From NCBI GenBank assembly GCA_947567425.1, contig CANOLV010000003.1, positions 62,001-126,000 of the forward strand: a stretch of 64,000 bases of DNA, in the 5' to 3' direction. Position numbers and translations under genes: made by a program. The notes below the pieces were generated by a model. The model was not told the origin of the DNA. It searched no databases and worked only from the letters and a program-made list of their open reading frames with translations. Shown piece by piece: positions 8,295-16,783 of the stretch; the first letter of the stretch is position 1, and the number at the start of each line of letters is the position of its first letter. This DNA comes from an uncultured Porphyromonadaceae bacterium (lineage in GTDB: Bacteria > Bacteroidota > Bacteroidia > Bacteroidales > Muribaculaceae).

Positions 8295-9611
8295 ATGAAA
8301 TATAAAACAAGATTACAATATCATAAAGTCGGCGGAATAAGGATCCCCAATGTCAAACTGTTTCTTTTTTGGGCCGCTATTACTGTGGTAGGAGTCTTTC
8401 TTTTAGGATGGGCCATTTATGACACGCTTATGGAAACCGGACATATCGAAGTGACACGTTCGGATGCTCATGGTGGTACGTTTGTTGGACATTGGATGCA
8501 TGGGAAACCTTATGGAGAAGGTCGATTGACAACAAAGATGGGCGATGTATATGAGGGTTCCTGGAATAGCGACGGACATTTCGTATTTGGAACATTGACA
8601 ACGCCTCAATATGTATATACTGGAGAATTCAAAGATTATCGCCCTGATGGATACGGAATGTGTCGATTCAAATCCGGAGCGGTTTACCGGGGATTTTGGC
8701 GTGATGGCTTGGAGTCTGGCCTTGGCCGATTGGTGGAAGCCGACGGTTCTCTTAAATTTGGCTATTGGTCCAATGGCGATCTGTCTGAGGCAAAAGGTGC
8801 TGAATTTGTACCCGGAGAGAGTGTGTACGGCATCGACGTGTCGAAATATCAGAAAATAATTGATTGGAGGCAATTGCGTTTACCAGCCAATAGAGACGGT
8901 GAAGTCTATGCAAATCTCAAAAGATCCGGAGTAGTACGTACTGCTACAGCCAAGTATATACAGCCGGTACTGTTTGCTGTGATGAAATCGACGGAGGGTA
9001 GCACCATTCAGGATCCTACATTTGACATCAACTACGAGGAAGCACGCCTTAACGGTTATATACGGGGAGCATATCACTTTTTAAGTCCGTATTCTCCAGT
9101 CGCGGAGCAGGTACAGAACTATATACAAAGCACTCCTCTTGAACCGGGCGACTTGCCGCCTATTCTTGACATAGAAGTTTCCAATAGAGTAATGAAGCGC
9201 CACCATGTCAAAATCTGCCGGATGGCTCTGCAATGGCTAAAGGAGATTGAGGAGTACTATGGCGTAAAGCCTATTATTTATACCTACAATAGTTATTACG
9301 ACAGTTATATGAAAGGACGTGGATTTGATGGATATGACTATTGGATCGCACGATATAGCGATGAAGAGCCCTCGGCTCGTAAATGGGAGATATGGCAATT
9401 TACAGAGAATGGTCGTTGCGGAGGAATATCGACACCTGTAGATGTTGATATTTTTAAGGGCGACTTCTTCACTTTGCGTTCATTCGTCAGGAAGGGTGGC
9501 ATCCAGCCCTATGCCGGATCTTTGATACATGACAATGACTATAAATACAAGGAGATATGGAATATACAAAGCGACTATAACAACTATGTCGACACCCTTA
9601 CATGGAATTGA
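8295..9611 (+). CDS. Membrane-anchored MORN-repeat / GH25 muramidase protein
   Basis: The 438-residue product has a short basic N-terminus and one membrane segment (about 21-42, KLFLFWAAITVVGVFLLGWA). Three to four MORN-like repeats follow (about 61-161, pattern Y-x-G-x-W/F ... G-x-G: VYEGSW, YTGEFKDYRPDGYG, YRGFWRDGLESGLG). The C-terminal part is a glycoside hydrolase 25 lysozyme fold (about 177-405). GH25 hallmarks are GIDVSKYQ with Asp181, AVMKSTEG, GAYHF, the catalytic LDIE (Asp292, Glu294), IIYTY and the IWQFT strand. By family knowledge it would cleave peptidoglycan N-acetylmuramic linkages; the single uncleaved anchor places it on the periplasmic face. About 25 extra residues (about 197-222) sit inside the GH25 domain. 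The gene is flanked by terminators and stands alone. Confidence 0.9.
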   Translation: MKYKTRLQYHKVGGIRIPNVKLFLFWAAITVVGVFLLGWAIYDTLMETGHIEVTRSDAHGGTFVGHWMHGKPYGEGRLTTKMGDVYEGSWNSDGHFVFGTLTTPQYVYTGEFKDYRPDGYGMCRFKSGAVYRGFWRDGLESGLGRLVEADGSLKFGYWSNGDLSEAKGAEFVPGESVYGIDVSKYQKIIDWRQLRLPANRDGEVYANLKRSGVVRTATAKYIQPVLFAVMKSTEGSTIQDPTFDINYEEARLNGYIRGAYHFLSPYSPVAEQVQNYIQSTPLEPGDLPPILDIEVSNRVMKRHHVKICRMALQWLKEIEEYYGVKPIIYTYNSYYDSYMKGRGFDGYDYWIARYSDEEPSARKWEIWQFTENGRCGGISTPVDVDIFKGDFFTLRSFVRKGGIQPYAGSLIHDNDYKYKEIWNIQSDYNNYVDTLTWN

Positions 9612-9621
9612 GCGCAGCAGC

Positions 9622-9650
9622 CTCGACTAAGGTGTCCAGCTTTAGTCGAG
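9622..9650 (+). terminator. Hairpin after the MORN-GH25 gene
   Basis: CTCGACTAA (9622-9630) pairs perfectly with TTAGTCGAG (9642-9650) around an 11-base loop, 10 bases after the stop codon, followed by an A/T-rich stretch. A second, A/T-rich 14-base inverted repeat follows immediately (9666-9712). Confidence 0.7.
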
Positions 9651-9665
9651 TAAAAGTAATAGAAA

Positions 9666-9712
9666 AAACAATCAAAAATTAGAGTCTGTGAGGACCTTAT
9701 TTTTGATTGTTT
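9666..9712 (+). terminator. 14-bp perfect inverted repeat between MORN-GH25 and ftsY
   Basis: AAACAATCAAAAAT (9666-9679) is the exact reverse complement of ATTTTTGATTGTTT (9699-9712), with a 19-base loop. It could be a second, A/U-flanked terminator working in both directions. Its right arm contains the putative -33 TTTG of the ftsY promoter. Confidence 0.55.
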
Positions 9713-9733
9713 CCATTTTGTTTTGTAATTTTG
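9702..9733 (+). promoter_or_regulatory. Bacteroidota promoter for ftsY
   Basis: TTTG at 9702-9705, a 20-base spacer and TAATTTTG at 9726-9733 match the TTTG / TAnnTTTG consensus. The predicted start point near 9740 leaves a leader of under 20 bases before the ATG at 9757. Confidence 0.7.
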
Positions 9734-9756
9734 CAAGATATTAGTATTTGCTTATA

Positions 9757-10716
9757 ATGGGATTATTCAGTTTCTTTTCAAAAGAGAAAAAGGAGACCCT
9801 TGACAAAGGGTTGGAGCGCACCAAGCAAGGTGTGTTTTCAAAGTTGGCTCGCGCTGTTGCGGGAAAGTCGAAAATCGATGATGAGATTCTCGATAATCTG
9901 GAAGAGGTATTTATAACTTCAGATGTCGGAGTCGAGACTACATTGAAGATTATAGAACGTATCGAAAAGCGGGTTGCCCGTGATAAGTATGTCAATTCTT
10001 CGGAACTGAATGAACTCTTGTGTGAAGAGATTACAGATCTGCTCGCTGAGAATAACAATGAATCGTCGTTAGAAGACTTCACTGTCCCAAAGGATCACAA
10101 ACCTCACGTCATAATGGTGGTGGGTGTAAACGGAGTAGGGAAAACGACAACCATCGGAAAGCTTGCTTCTCAATTTAAAAAAGCAGGGAACAAGGTGATG
10201 CTCGGTGCCGCCGATACATTCCGTGCCGCCGCTGTCGAACAACTTGATGCGTGGGGTGAGAGAGCCGGAGTGCCTGTCGTAAAGCAGAAACTCGGAGCTG
10301 ATCCTGCTGCTGTGGCATTTGACACTTTGCAGTCGGCGGTCGCCAATGGTGTCGATGTCGTGATTATTGACACTGCCGGTCGTCTTCACAATAAGAAAGG
10401 CCTGATGGACGAGCTGACAAAAATTCGCAATGTGATGCAAAAGGTGGTCCCTGACGCTCCGCATGAGGTGTTGTTGGTCCTTGATGGTTCTACCGGCCAA
10501 AATGCATTTGAACAAGCTCGTCAGTTTGTTGCGGCCACAAAAGTCAATGAATTAGCTATTACTAAACTTGACGGCACGGCTAAAGGCGGCGTAGTCATAG
10601 GTATAAGCGATCAATTTAAGATTCCGGTAAAATATATCGGACTGGGAGAGGGCATCGACGACCTTCAGGTGTTCCATAAAAAGGAATTTGTGCGTTCTCT
10701 CTTCGGTAACAATTAG
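9757..10716 (+). CDS. ftsY: Signal recognition particle receptor FtsY
   Basis: SRP receptor GTPase that docks ribosome-nascent chain complexes at the inner membrane. I chose the ATG at 9757 (Met-Gly-Leu-Phe-Ser-Phe-Phe) over the upstream TTG, because the promoter leaves almost no room for the latter. The 319-residue product lacks the long acidic N-terminal region of the E. coli protein, as is common in this phylum. It has the NG domains: GVNGVGKTTTIGKL (G1), AADTFRAAAVEQL (G2), IDTAGR (G3), KLDGTAKGG (G4/G5) and a C-terminal GLGEGIDDLQVF. rimO follows after 9 bases, so the two are cotranscribed. Confidence 0.96.
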   Translation: MGLFSFFSKEKKETLDKGLERTKQGVFSKLARAVAGKSKIDDEILDNLEEVFITSDVGVETTLKIIERIEKRVARDKYVNSSELNELLCEEITDLLAENNNESSLEDFTVPKDHKPHVIMVVGVNGVGKTTTIGKLASQFKKAGNKVMLGAADTFRAAAVEQLDAWGERAGVPVVKQKLGADPAAVAFDTLQSAVANGVDVVIIDTAGRLHNKKGLMDELTKIRNVMQKVVPDAPHEVLLVLDGSTGQNAFEQARQFVAATKVNELAITKLDGTAKGGVVIGISDQFKIPVKYIGLGEGIDDLQVFHKKEFVRSLFGNN

Positions 10717-10725
10717 TTGAAGTTT

Positions 10726-12027
10726 ATGTCGCGTCAGAAAGTTGATGTTGTGACGCTCGGTTGTTCGAAGAATCTTGTTGACAGCGAGCGTCTGTTGAGC
10801 ATGTTCACCCGTAATGGCTTTGATGTCAGGCATGATCCGGATTCTGGATTAAAGCCAAGTCCGACGGTTGTTATTAACACTTGCGGATTCATAGGAGATG
10901 CAAAGGAGGAATCAATCAACACAATCCTTGAATATGTACAGGCTAAGAATGAAGGGATAGTCAAAAGACTGTTCGTGATGGGATGTTTATCGGAACGTTA
11001 CCGGGAACAGTTGCTGTCCGAAATTCCGGAAGTAGACCGATGGTATGGAAAATTCGATTGGCCCTCCGTAGTCGGCGATTTGGTGAAGTCTGATAAACAT
11101 ATTCTTCCGTATGACAGAGTAATAACTACTCCTTCCCATCATTCATACATAAAAATCTCCGAGGGGTGCAATCGTTTTTGTGCCTTTTGTGCAATTCCGT
11201 TGATAACGGGCCGTCATACCTCGCGTTCGATTGAGGATATTGAAGATGAAGTGCGGATGCTCGTTTCCCGTGGAGTTAAGGAATTCAACATAATAGCGCA
11301 GGATTTGTCAAGCTATGGTCTTGACAAATATGGAGAAATGCGTCTGCCTGAGTTGATCGACAGGCTTGCATCCATACCCGGCGTGGAATGGATAAGGCTT
11401 CATTATGCTTATCCAGCTCAATTTCCTTTCGGAATTATCGAGGTGATGAATAAGCATGACAATATATGTAAATACATAGATATTGCCCTTCAGCATATAA
11501 GTGATCCTGTGCTTGCAAATATGCGCAGACATATAAATGCGGAACAGACTTCTGCGCTATTGTCCGAACTTAGGGAAAAAGTACCCGGGATTCATATCCG
11601 TACCACCTTGATGGTGGGATTTCCCGGTGAAGGAGAAAAGGAGTTTGAAGAGCTTCTTGAATTTGTCAGGACTCAGAAATTTGACAGAATGGGAGCTTTT
11701 GCTTATTGCGAAGAGGATGATACATACGCGGCCTCACACTATGCCGACGACATTCCTGATGAAGTTAAACAAAGTAGACTTTCCAGATTGATGGAAGTGC
11801 AAGAGACTATAGCATACGAGCTAAATCAACGGAAGATCGGTATGGTTCTAAAAGTGGTTGTGGATCGTGAAGATGCCGATTATTATATAGGGCGTACCCA
11901 GTGGGATTCTCCGGAGGTTGATCCTGAAGTCTTGATAAAAAAGGACAAAAGCTTGACTGTCGGAGAATTTTATGAGGTAAAGATAGTGGATGCGTTGCCG
12001 TTCGAATTGATTGCAGAATCGCTCTAA
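10726..12027 (+). CDS. rimO: Ribosomal protein uS12 methylthiotransferase RimO
   Basis: Radical SAM enzyme that adds a methylthio group to the conserved aspartate of ribosomal protein uS12. The ATG at 10726 (Met-Ser-Arg-Gln-Lys-Val-Asp-Val-Val-Thr-Leu-Gly-Cys) is preferred over a TTG 9 bases upstream. The 433-residue product has the N-terminal UPF0004 domain with its three-cysteine cluster (TLGCSKN, NTCGF, MGCLSE). The radical SAM CxxxCxxC is in EGCNRFCAFCAIP, and a C-terminal TRAM domain carries the IGRTQWDSPEVD motif characteristic of RimO rather than MiaB. It follows ftsY by 9 bases and precedes the isochorismate synthase gene by 11. Confidence 0.96.
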   Translation: MSRQKVDVVTLGCSKNLVDSERLLSMFTRNGFDVRHDPDSGLKPSPTVVINTCGFIGDAKEESINTILEYVQAKNEGIVKRLFVMGCLSERYREQLLSEIPEVDRWYGKFDWPSVVGDLVKSDKHILPYDRVITTPSHHSYIKISEGCNRFCAFCAIPLITGRHTSRSIEDIEDEVRMLVSRGVKEFNIIAQDLSSYGLDKYGEMRLPELIDRLASIPGVEWIRLHYAYPAQFPFGIIEVMNKHDNICKYIDIALQHISDPVLANMRRHINAEQTSALLSELREKVPGIHIRTTLMVGFPGEGEKEFEELLEFVRTQKFDRMGAFAYCEEDDTYAASHYADDIPDEVKQSRLSRLMEVQETIAYELNQRKIGMVLKVVVDREDADYYIGRTQWDSPEVDPEVLIKKDKSLTVGEFYEVKIVDALPFELIAESL

Positions 12028-12038
12028 GCATATCTGTT

Positions 12039-13085
12039 ATGTTGTTCACTGAAAGTGTCAGAAAAGCTGTAAGTCTTGGACTTTGTCGTCGGAAGCCATT
12101 TGCATTATATATTATGCCTGATTCAGATTTGGTCAATTTCATTGCTTCATCGGAGGTATGTACTTATAATGACAGAGTCGGAGACGGCTTTTACATAAAC
12201 ACTTTTAACAACTCGTTCGGACTTCCTGTATTCATTCCAGCCGAAATGAACGCAGAAGAAGCAACCGTACTATTTTCTCAATCGGATTCGGGTCCTGTAC
12301 CAGATATCGAACCTTGCCGAATGAGCACCGACAGGCAGTGGTATATTGAGCATACAGGCCATGTAATTTCTGATTTATCACGGGAAGGAGGTAAGGCGGT
12401 ATTATCAAGGATTATCTGTGGGCCATCTGCCGATATCGATTGGATTGAGACAGTTGAACGCTATTTTGGAGCTTATAAATCGACATTCCGTTATATCTAC
12501 TATACTCCACAAACCGGGGCCTGGTTCGGAGCATCGCCGGAGATATTGCTAAGTCGCAAAGAGGGTTCTGATTCGATTGCTACGATGGCACTTGCCGGAA
12601 CACGCAGTGTGGAGATAGGGGAGTGGGACGCTAAAAATTCGGAAGAACACAACTATGTCGTCAACTACATAGTAGATGTGCTTAGGCATCTCGGGATTAG
12701 TCCGGAAGTATGCGATGCGGAGAATGTCAGGTTCGGCAGTATCGAGCATTTATGCCATCGCATAAATGCCGTTTATTCTGGAAATATGATTGACGTGGCC
12801 AATGCTCTGAGTCCTACTCCGGCTCTTGCAGGATTGCCCTTGGTTCGGGCTATGGAGCATATCAGTTATGCAGAACCTCATAAAAGACATTGTTATGGTG
12901 GTTATGTCGGGTGTAGGAATTTCGAAGGGGAATTTATTTACGTAAATCTAAGGTGCGTGCATTTTTCTGTCGAACGGTTTTGCATATATGCCGGTGGAGG
13001 TATTACGGGTAAGTCTTCTCCTGAAATGGAATGGCTTGAAACCGAGGCTAAGTCTGAGTTTCTCAGACGTGAACTCATACGTTAG
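12039..13085 (+). CDS. menF: Isochorismate synthase
   Basis: Chorismate-utilising enzyme converting chorismate to isochorismate, the entry to menaquinone synthesis. The 348-residue product is short for MenF, reflecting a reduced N-terminal region, but the C-terminal catalytic domain is complete. It includes GAWFGASPEILL, LAGTR, EWDAKNSEEHNYVVNYI, PTPALAGLP and the closing YAGGGITGKSSPEMEWLETE. No menD, menH, menC or other men gene follows; instead the operon ends in a hairpin, so the rest of the pathway must be elsewhere. A salicylate or siderophore role cannot be excluded from sequence alone, but no such genes are nearby. Confidence 0.9.
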   Translation: MLFTESVRKAVSLGLCRRKPFALYIMPDSDLVNFIASSEVCTYNDRVGDGFYINTFNNSFGLPVFIPAEMNAEEATVLFSQSDSGPVPDIEPCRMSTDRQWYIEHTGHVISDLSREGGKAVLSRIICGPSADIDWIETVERYFGAYKSTFRYIYYTPQTGAWFGASPEILLSRKEGSDSIATMALAGTRSVEIGEWDAKNSEEHNYVVNYIVDVLRHLGISPEVCDAENVRFGSIEHLCHRINAVYSGNMIDVANALSPTPALAGLPLVRAMEHISYAEPHKRHCYGGYVGCRNFEGEFIYVNLRCVHFSVERFCIYAGGGITGKSSPEMEWLETEAKSEFLRRELIR

Positions 13086-13119
13086 AGGGCTGTCCTGCTT
13101 AGTGTGCGGAACAGCCCTC
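13085..13119. terminator. Bidirectional terminator between menF and the nitroreductase gene
   Basis: GAGGGCTGT (13085-13093) pairs with ACAGCCCTC (13111-13119). It begins on the last base of the menF stop codon and lies 21 bases beyond the stop of the convergent nitroreductase gene, so it can serve both. There is no long T-tract on either side. Confidence 0.7.
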
Positions 13120-13140
13120 CGATATTTGACAGAGCATTTG

Positions 13141-13806
13141 TTAGTCGATGAACATGACCTTTTTGTCGTCTCTCGGTTTTGATTCGGGTGCTTCATCTGG
13201 ATACCCGACTGCTATAGCATATAAGAGTGAGTAGTCGGTTGGAATCTGTAATTGCTTTAGATATGGAAGTGCCTCTTCCGTGTTTTTCATAAACGAAATA
13301 GGCCCGCCGAGACAACATGTGCCGAGTCCGAGTGACTGGGCCGCAAGCATCATGTTCTCACCGAGCATTCCACAGTCGAGCTGTCCAGATCCATCTATGG
13401 GTGATGCTACGAATATTACTGCAGGGGCATTCCTGAACATGTTTTTGAATCCGTTCTGATTGGCCATGTCTGGATTCTGTTTGACGAACAGTTCAGTGAT
13501 TCCGTTGATATATTCAGGATTGTCCACAACTCTGACGTGCCATGGCTGTTTGTTCATGCCGCTTGGAGCATTGATTCCGCAGGCTACGATTTGTTGGAGC
13601 TTCTCACGTTCTACCGGAGTGTCTTTATACTTTCGTATACTTCTCCGCGACATTATGGCATCCACGACCTCATTGCCGTCAGATTGGGAGGTGGCAACAG
13701 TGAGATCGGTCTGTTCCGAGCCGTTGCTCGTCGAGCAACTGGAAAAAATAAAGGAACCTGCAAAAATTATACTGCAGATTCCTAATGATGCGGTAAAATT
13801 CCTCAT
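13141..13806 (-). CDS. Nitroreductase-family lipoprotein
   Basis: FMN-dependent nitroreductase fold (residues about 45-215) with the family start SRRSIRKYKDTPV, the GINAPSGMNKQPW segment and LGTCCLGG. It is preceded by a lipoprotein signal peptide (residues 1-24, lipobox FSSC with Cys24) and a 20-residue Ser/Thr/Gln-rich linker. Members are normally cytoplasmic, so an exported, lipid-anchored nitroreductase is unusual in general though lipidated versions do occur in Bacteroidota. Physiological substrate unknown. It lies 15 bases downstream of an Hc1-like gene on the same strand and probably shares its transcript. Confidence 0.85.
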   Translation of the reverse strand: MRNFTASLGICSIIFAGSFIFSSCSTSNGSEQTDLTVATSQSDGNEVVDAIMSRRSIRKYKDTPVEREKLQQIVACGINAPSGMNKQPWHVRVVDNPEYINGITELFVKQNPDMANQNGFKNMFRNAPAVIFVASPIDGSGQLDCGMLGENMMLAAQSLGLGTCCLGGPISFMKNTEEALPYLKQLQIPTDYSLLYAIAVGYPDEAPESKPRDDKKVMFID

Positions 13807-13821
13807 GCTATTGCACGGATA

Positions 13822-13995
13822 TTATTTTGTTGCTTCAATTGAAACTTTACGGAACTCTTTGAGAAGTTTCTCCATTTCAAGAGATGCCTTACGTGCACGG
13901 GCACCGGCTGCCTTATTGCCGTTTTCAACCTGTGCTTGTGCGTCTTTTTGGAAAGCTTCATAAAGTGAAGCTACTTTTTCTACTAATTCTTTCAT
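13822..13995 (-). CDS. Histone H1-like (Hc1 family) small basic protein
   Basis: A 57-residue product read directly from the minus strand: it begins Met-Lys-Glu-Leu-Val-Glu-Lys-Val, includes ENGNKAAGARARKASLEMEK and ends KVSIEATK. This matches the short H1-like Hc1 family of Bacteroidota, helical and Lys/Arg-rich at the centre, presumed to bind DNA. It is preceded by a good Bacteroidota promoter (14037-14069) with a leader of about 35 bases. The lipoprotein nitroreductase gene starts 15 bases after its stop. The DNA-binding role is from family knowledge; nothing in the sequence tells more. Confidence 0.85.
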   Translation of the reverse strand: MKELVEKVASLYEAFQKDAQAQVENGNKAAGARARKASLEMEKLLKEFRKVSIEATK

Positions 13996-14036
13996 TGTGA
14001 TAATAATAAACGATTAATGTATCAATATACCTTTGG

Positions 14037-14069
14037 CAAAGATACAAAAGTTTCTTTATTGCACACAAA
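14037..14069 (-). promoter_or_regulatory. Promoter for the Hc1-like gene
   Basis: On the minus strand TTTG (14069-14066), a 21-base spacer and TATCTTTG (14044-14037) match the Bacteroidota consensus. Located about 40 bases upstream of the Hc1-like start codon. Confidence 0.7.
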
Positions 14070-14122
14070 AAAATGTATTTTTTTGATTGGAAAATTTAAA
14101 TGGACCCATGTAATGGCGCCAA

Positions 14123-15532
14123 TTATTCCACTTTATCTCTAATCTGACCTTTTTTTATAAGCACTCTGCCGACTATTGCCGTTACAAATGCTCCGATCAG
14201 CATTACTGCTATAGAAACTTCCAGAGCCAATGTGCATCCCCCCCAGCGGATCAGCATAGGAATGAAGAATGCTCCAAGCACTGCGCCTAATTTACCTATT
14301 CCGGCGGCCAATCCGCCACCCGTACCACGGTCAGATACGGGATATATCTGTGACGGCAATATGAACGTGATCAGATGTGGCCCGATATTGAGAAACAGTT
14401 CAAATATCATAAATCCGGCAATAGCAATCCAGGCATCCCATTTTAATTTGTAAGCCAAAAGTAAGATTGTCAATCCTGCGGCGCATAGTATAAATCCCCA
14501 TGTCTGTAGCTTTATATGCGACACTTTTCGTAATACGGACAGACCTATGGCAAATCCCACTACCATCACCGCGCTCAGCCAAATAGTTATCTCAACTGAA
14601 TTAGTGATATGCTCAATGGGAGTAGTGTGCGATGACTGGCTGCTTAATCCTAAGGCGATAATTAGTGTAGGCATAAAAATGCCAATACCATACACCCCCA
14701 GTCCTTCGCATGCCCATGGAATCCCGGTGAGGATAATCTCTTTGACGTTGTTTTTAAGGAATGATCCAAATGAAGTGGAGGAGTTTTCAGTGGAGTCCTT
14801 TGAATCATCATGTGTTACCGGCATCTCAACATCGTTGCCCAAGAAGTATTTCACGGATTCTTCAGCCTCTTTTACCTTTCCGTGGGCCATAAGCCATCCC
14901 GGACTTTGTGCGAATGGGATACGTGTAAGAAGTATGATGCCCGATATTCCGGTTATTATAAATAGCAGTTCCGGCCAGTTGGTGGCAGAATCCCATGTCC
15001 GTATTATCCAGAAACATAGCGCGGCCACTATAATATTTCCTACGGATGAAGCGGCTTTTGCCACTCCGACCATGAATACCTTATACTTGTTCGGCATTAT
15101 CTCCGATATGTAATCCGAATCGAGGCTATATTCTCCGCCGACACAGAAGCCCATTATGAAAAGACTAGCCAAAAGTATGTGCAACTCATGGAAGAAGTAA
15201 GCCGCTACAGATGCCGTAAGTATTAAAAACGGGCATAATCGGAAAAAGAGCAGATATCCGTAACGGTCGCTTAACTTTCCAAATACAAAAGCACCGATAG
15301 AAATACCGATTAACGACATACATCCAAGCAATCCTTGCATACCGGCGGATAGCTCTGGGTGCGACACGATTTGTACTAAAGGAATTACCACGCTGATCAA
15401 TGCTGCAAGGCCTTGACCGATAAGTTGTCCTAATGATCCGGATATGACGACTCTGACATGTCCCCACCGTAATGGCATAGTGTCCATGTCGACCATACTG
15501 TTGGAATTAGTTGAAACGTTTTTATATCCCAT
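14123..15532 (-). CDS. Major facilitator superfamily transporter
   Basis: 469-residue polytopic membrane protein with about 12 hydrophobic segments in two halves. The MFS motif A is visible between the second and third segments (GKLSDRYGY). The charged segment FCVGGEYSLDSDYISEIMP in the fourth to fifth segments resembles the sugar-porter/metabolite:H+ symporter branch. A long hydrophilic central loop (about residues 215-255) carries Asp, Ser and Thr. The substrate cannot be inferred; flanking genes are the Hc1-like gene and tatC, neither of them metabolic. It is on the same strand as tatC, 40 bases downstream, so read-through from the tat promoter is possible. Confidence 0.88.
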   Translation of the reverse strand: MGYKNVSTNSNSMVDMDTMPLRWGHVRVVISGSLGQLIGQGLAALISVVIPLVQIVSHPELSAGMQGLLGCMSLIGISIGAFVFGKLSDRYGYLLFFRLCPFLILTASVAAYFFHELHILLASLFIMGFCVGGEYSLDSDYISEIMPNKYKVFMVGVAKAASSVGNIIVAALCFWIIRTWDSATNWPELLFIITGISGIILLTRIPFAQSPGWLMAHGKVKEAEESVKYFLGNDVEMPVTHDDSKDSTENSSTSFGSFLKNNVKEIILTGIPWACEGLGVYGIGIFMPTLIIALGLSSQSSHTTPIEHITNSVEITIWLSAVMVVGFAIGLSVLRKVSHIKLQTWGFILCAAGLTILLLAYKLKWDAWIAIAGFMIFELFLNIGPHLITFILPSQIYPVSDRGTGGGLAAGIGKLGAVLGAFFIPMLIRWGGCTLALEVSIAVMLIGAFVTAIVGRVLIKKGQIRDKVE

Positions 15533-15572
15533 AAAGCTTTTTATTTAATAATGCTTATGCGGGACACTGTGT

Positions 15573-16418
15573 TCAATCAATGGCTAATTTGTTTTCTTGC
15601 TTAGGGACAAGAAATGCGCTTATCTCCCAAAGCATGTAAATAGGAGTAAATACTATGGCAAGCGTGAACGGATCGCCTGTGGGCGTTATAAACGCGGCCA
15701 AGACAAGCAACATCACTATTGCATGTCTTCTGTACTTTTTGAAAAAATTCTTATTGAGAATTCCTATCTGACCGAGTAACCAACATAACAGAGGCATTTC
15801 GAATACTAACCCCATCACAAACGTAATTCCAAGAAAACTATCCATGTAAGATTCGATAGAGATTTGATTTGGGATATATTGACTTACCTGATATTCAGAT
15901 AAAAAACGCAAAGTGACGGGAAATACCAAAAAGTAACCCACCAAAGCCCCGATGTAAAACATTACATTACCCATAAAGAAAGCCATTTTTGTGCTACGCT
16001 GTTCTTGCGGGTACAATGCCGGGCTTATGAAAGTCCATATAAAATAGAATATAGCCGGAGTAGTGAGCACCAATGCCAGCCAGAATGATGTGGATATATG
16101 GATGAAGAATTGTGATGCAAGATTAATGTTAATCAGCTGGACCTCAAATCCTTCATTGGAAAAGTTTGGCAATAAGTCTGAGCTGGTCGTTATGTGCGAA
16201 AACAATCGATATAGAGGAAAGCCGGCATGGCACGGCGCCAATATCACTCTATCAAATATGTCGCCCATGATTGAAAACAGAATGACGGATGCCACCGATA
16301 TTGTTATTGCGATACGGATCATAACTCCGCGCAGAGCGTCGGCATGGTGCCAGAAACTCATTTCCGAATCAGATTTTGAGCCTATATCGATATTAGACTC
16401 TCTATTTGTTCTCGACAT
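15573..16418 (-). CDS. tatC: Sec-independent protein translocase TatC
   Basis: Core receptor of the twin-arginine translocase, binding signal peptides in the inner membrane. I chose the ATG at 16418 (Met-Ser-Arg-Thr-Asn-Arg-Glu), giving 281 residues and about six membrane segments; the frame stays open 17 codons further but deep into tatA. The N-terminal cytoplasmic [12 protein letters not shown] and the segment [20 protein letters not shown], followed by [11 protein letters not shown], are typical of TatC. The gene overlaps the end of tatA by 17 bases. No tatB gene is adjacent, so this is a minimal TatA-TatC pair at this locus. Confidence 0.94.
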   Translation of the reverse strand: MSRTNRESNIDIGSKSDSEMSFWHHADALRGVMIRIAITISVASVILFSIMGDIFDRVILAPCHAGFPLYRLFSHITTSSDLLPNFSNEGFEVQLININLASQFFIHISTSFWLALVLTTPAIFYFIWTFISPALYPQEQRSTKMAFFMGNVMFYIGALVGYFLVFPVTLRFLSEYQVSQYIPNQISIESYMDSFLGITFVMGLVFEMPLLCWLLGQIGILNKNFFKKYRRHAIVMLLVLAAFITPTGDPFTLAIVFTPIYMLWEISAFLVPKQENKLAID

Positions 16419-16644
16419 TTTCAGATGATGAAGATGCCTTATTGTCGGAGACCGGTTTGGATATTTCATCCTGGATGTCGTTCATCCCTTTTTTAAAACT
16501 GCTTACACCCTTTCCGAGTCCATGCATGAGTTCTGGAATCTTACGGCCTCCGAAAAGAAGAAGCACTACAAAGACGATTATAATTATCTCAGCTGTCCCT
16601 AAATTCCCGAATAGAAGAGGGATTAAACAAAGTGGTATATGCAT
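16402..16644 (-). CDS. tatA: Sec-independent translocase protein TatA/TatE family
   Basis: 80-residue pore-forming Tat component. It has a single N-terminal membrane helix (about residues 10-32), the [16 protein letters not shown] hinge and amphipathic helix typical of TatA, then a polar Ser/Glu/Lys-rich tail. A single TatA-like gene with TatC and no TatB suggests the TatA protein serves both roles, as described for some other bacteria (family knowledge). It is divergent from fabD, and the 139-base gap between them contains candidate promoters in both directions. Confidence 0.9.
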   Translation of the reverse strand: MHIPLCLIPLLFGNLGTAEIIIIVFVVLLLFGGRKIPELMHGLGKGVSSFKKGMNDIQDEISKPVSDNKASSSSENVENK

Positions 16645-16688
16645 ATAGCGTATTATTTATAGTCAAGATATCTAAAATATTAACGATA

Positions 16689-16722
16689 CAAATTTACTAT
16701 TATTATTCCAAGTACGAGCAAA
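16689..16722 (-). promoter_or_regulatory. Candidate promoter for tatA-tatC
   Basis: On the minus strand TAAATTTG at 16696-16689 matches TAnnTTTG, with a TTTG at 16722-16719 about 22 bases upstream. It lies 45 bases before the tatA start. Spacing is slightly long. Confidence 0.5.
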
Positions 16723-16738
16723 TATGGAAAAAATTCCT

Positions 16739-16746
16739 TAATTTTG
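16739..16746 (+). promoter_or_regulatory. Bacteroidota -7 box TAATTTTG for fabD
   Basis: TAATTTTG matches TAnnTTTG 37 bases before the fabD start codon. I see no clear -33 TTG at the right distance. Confidence 0.55.
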
Positions 16747-16783
16747 TGGTCGATTTAAACTTCACAGAACAAATTAACTTGTT

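Noticed and set aside
14547-15113. 188-codon plus-strand open frame antisense to the MFS gene
   Set aside because: Antisense to a clear membrane protein; residue content is that of a hydrophobic-gene shadow, with no promoter or family.
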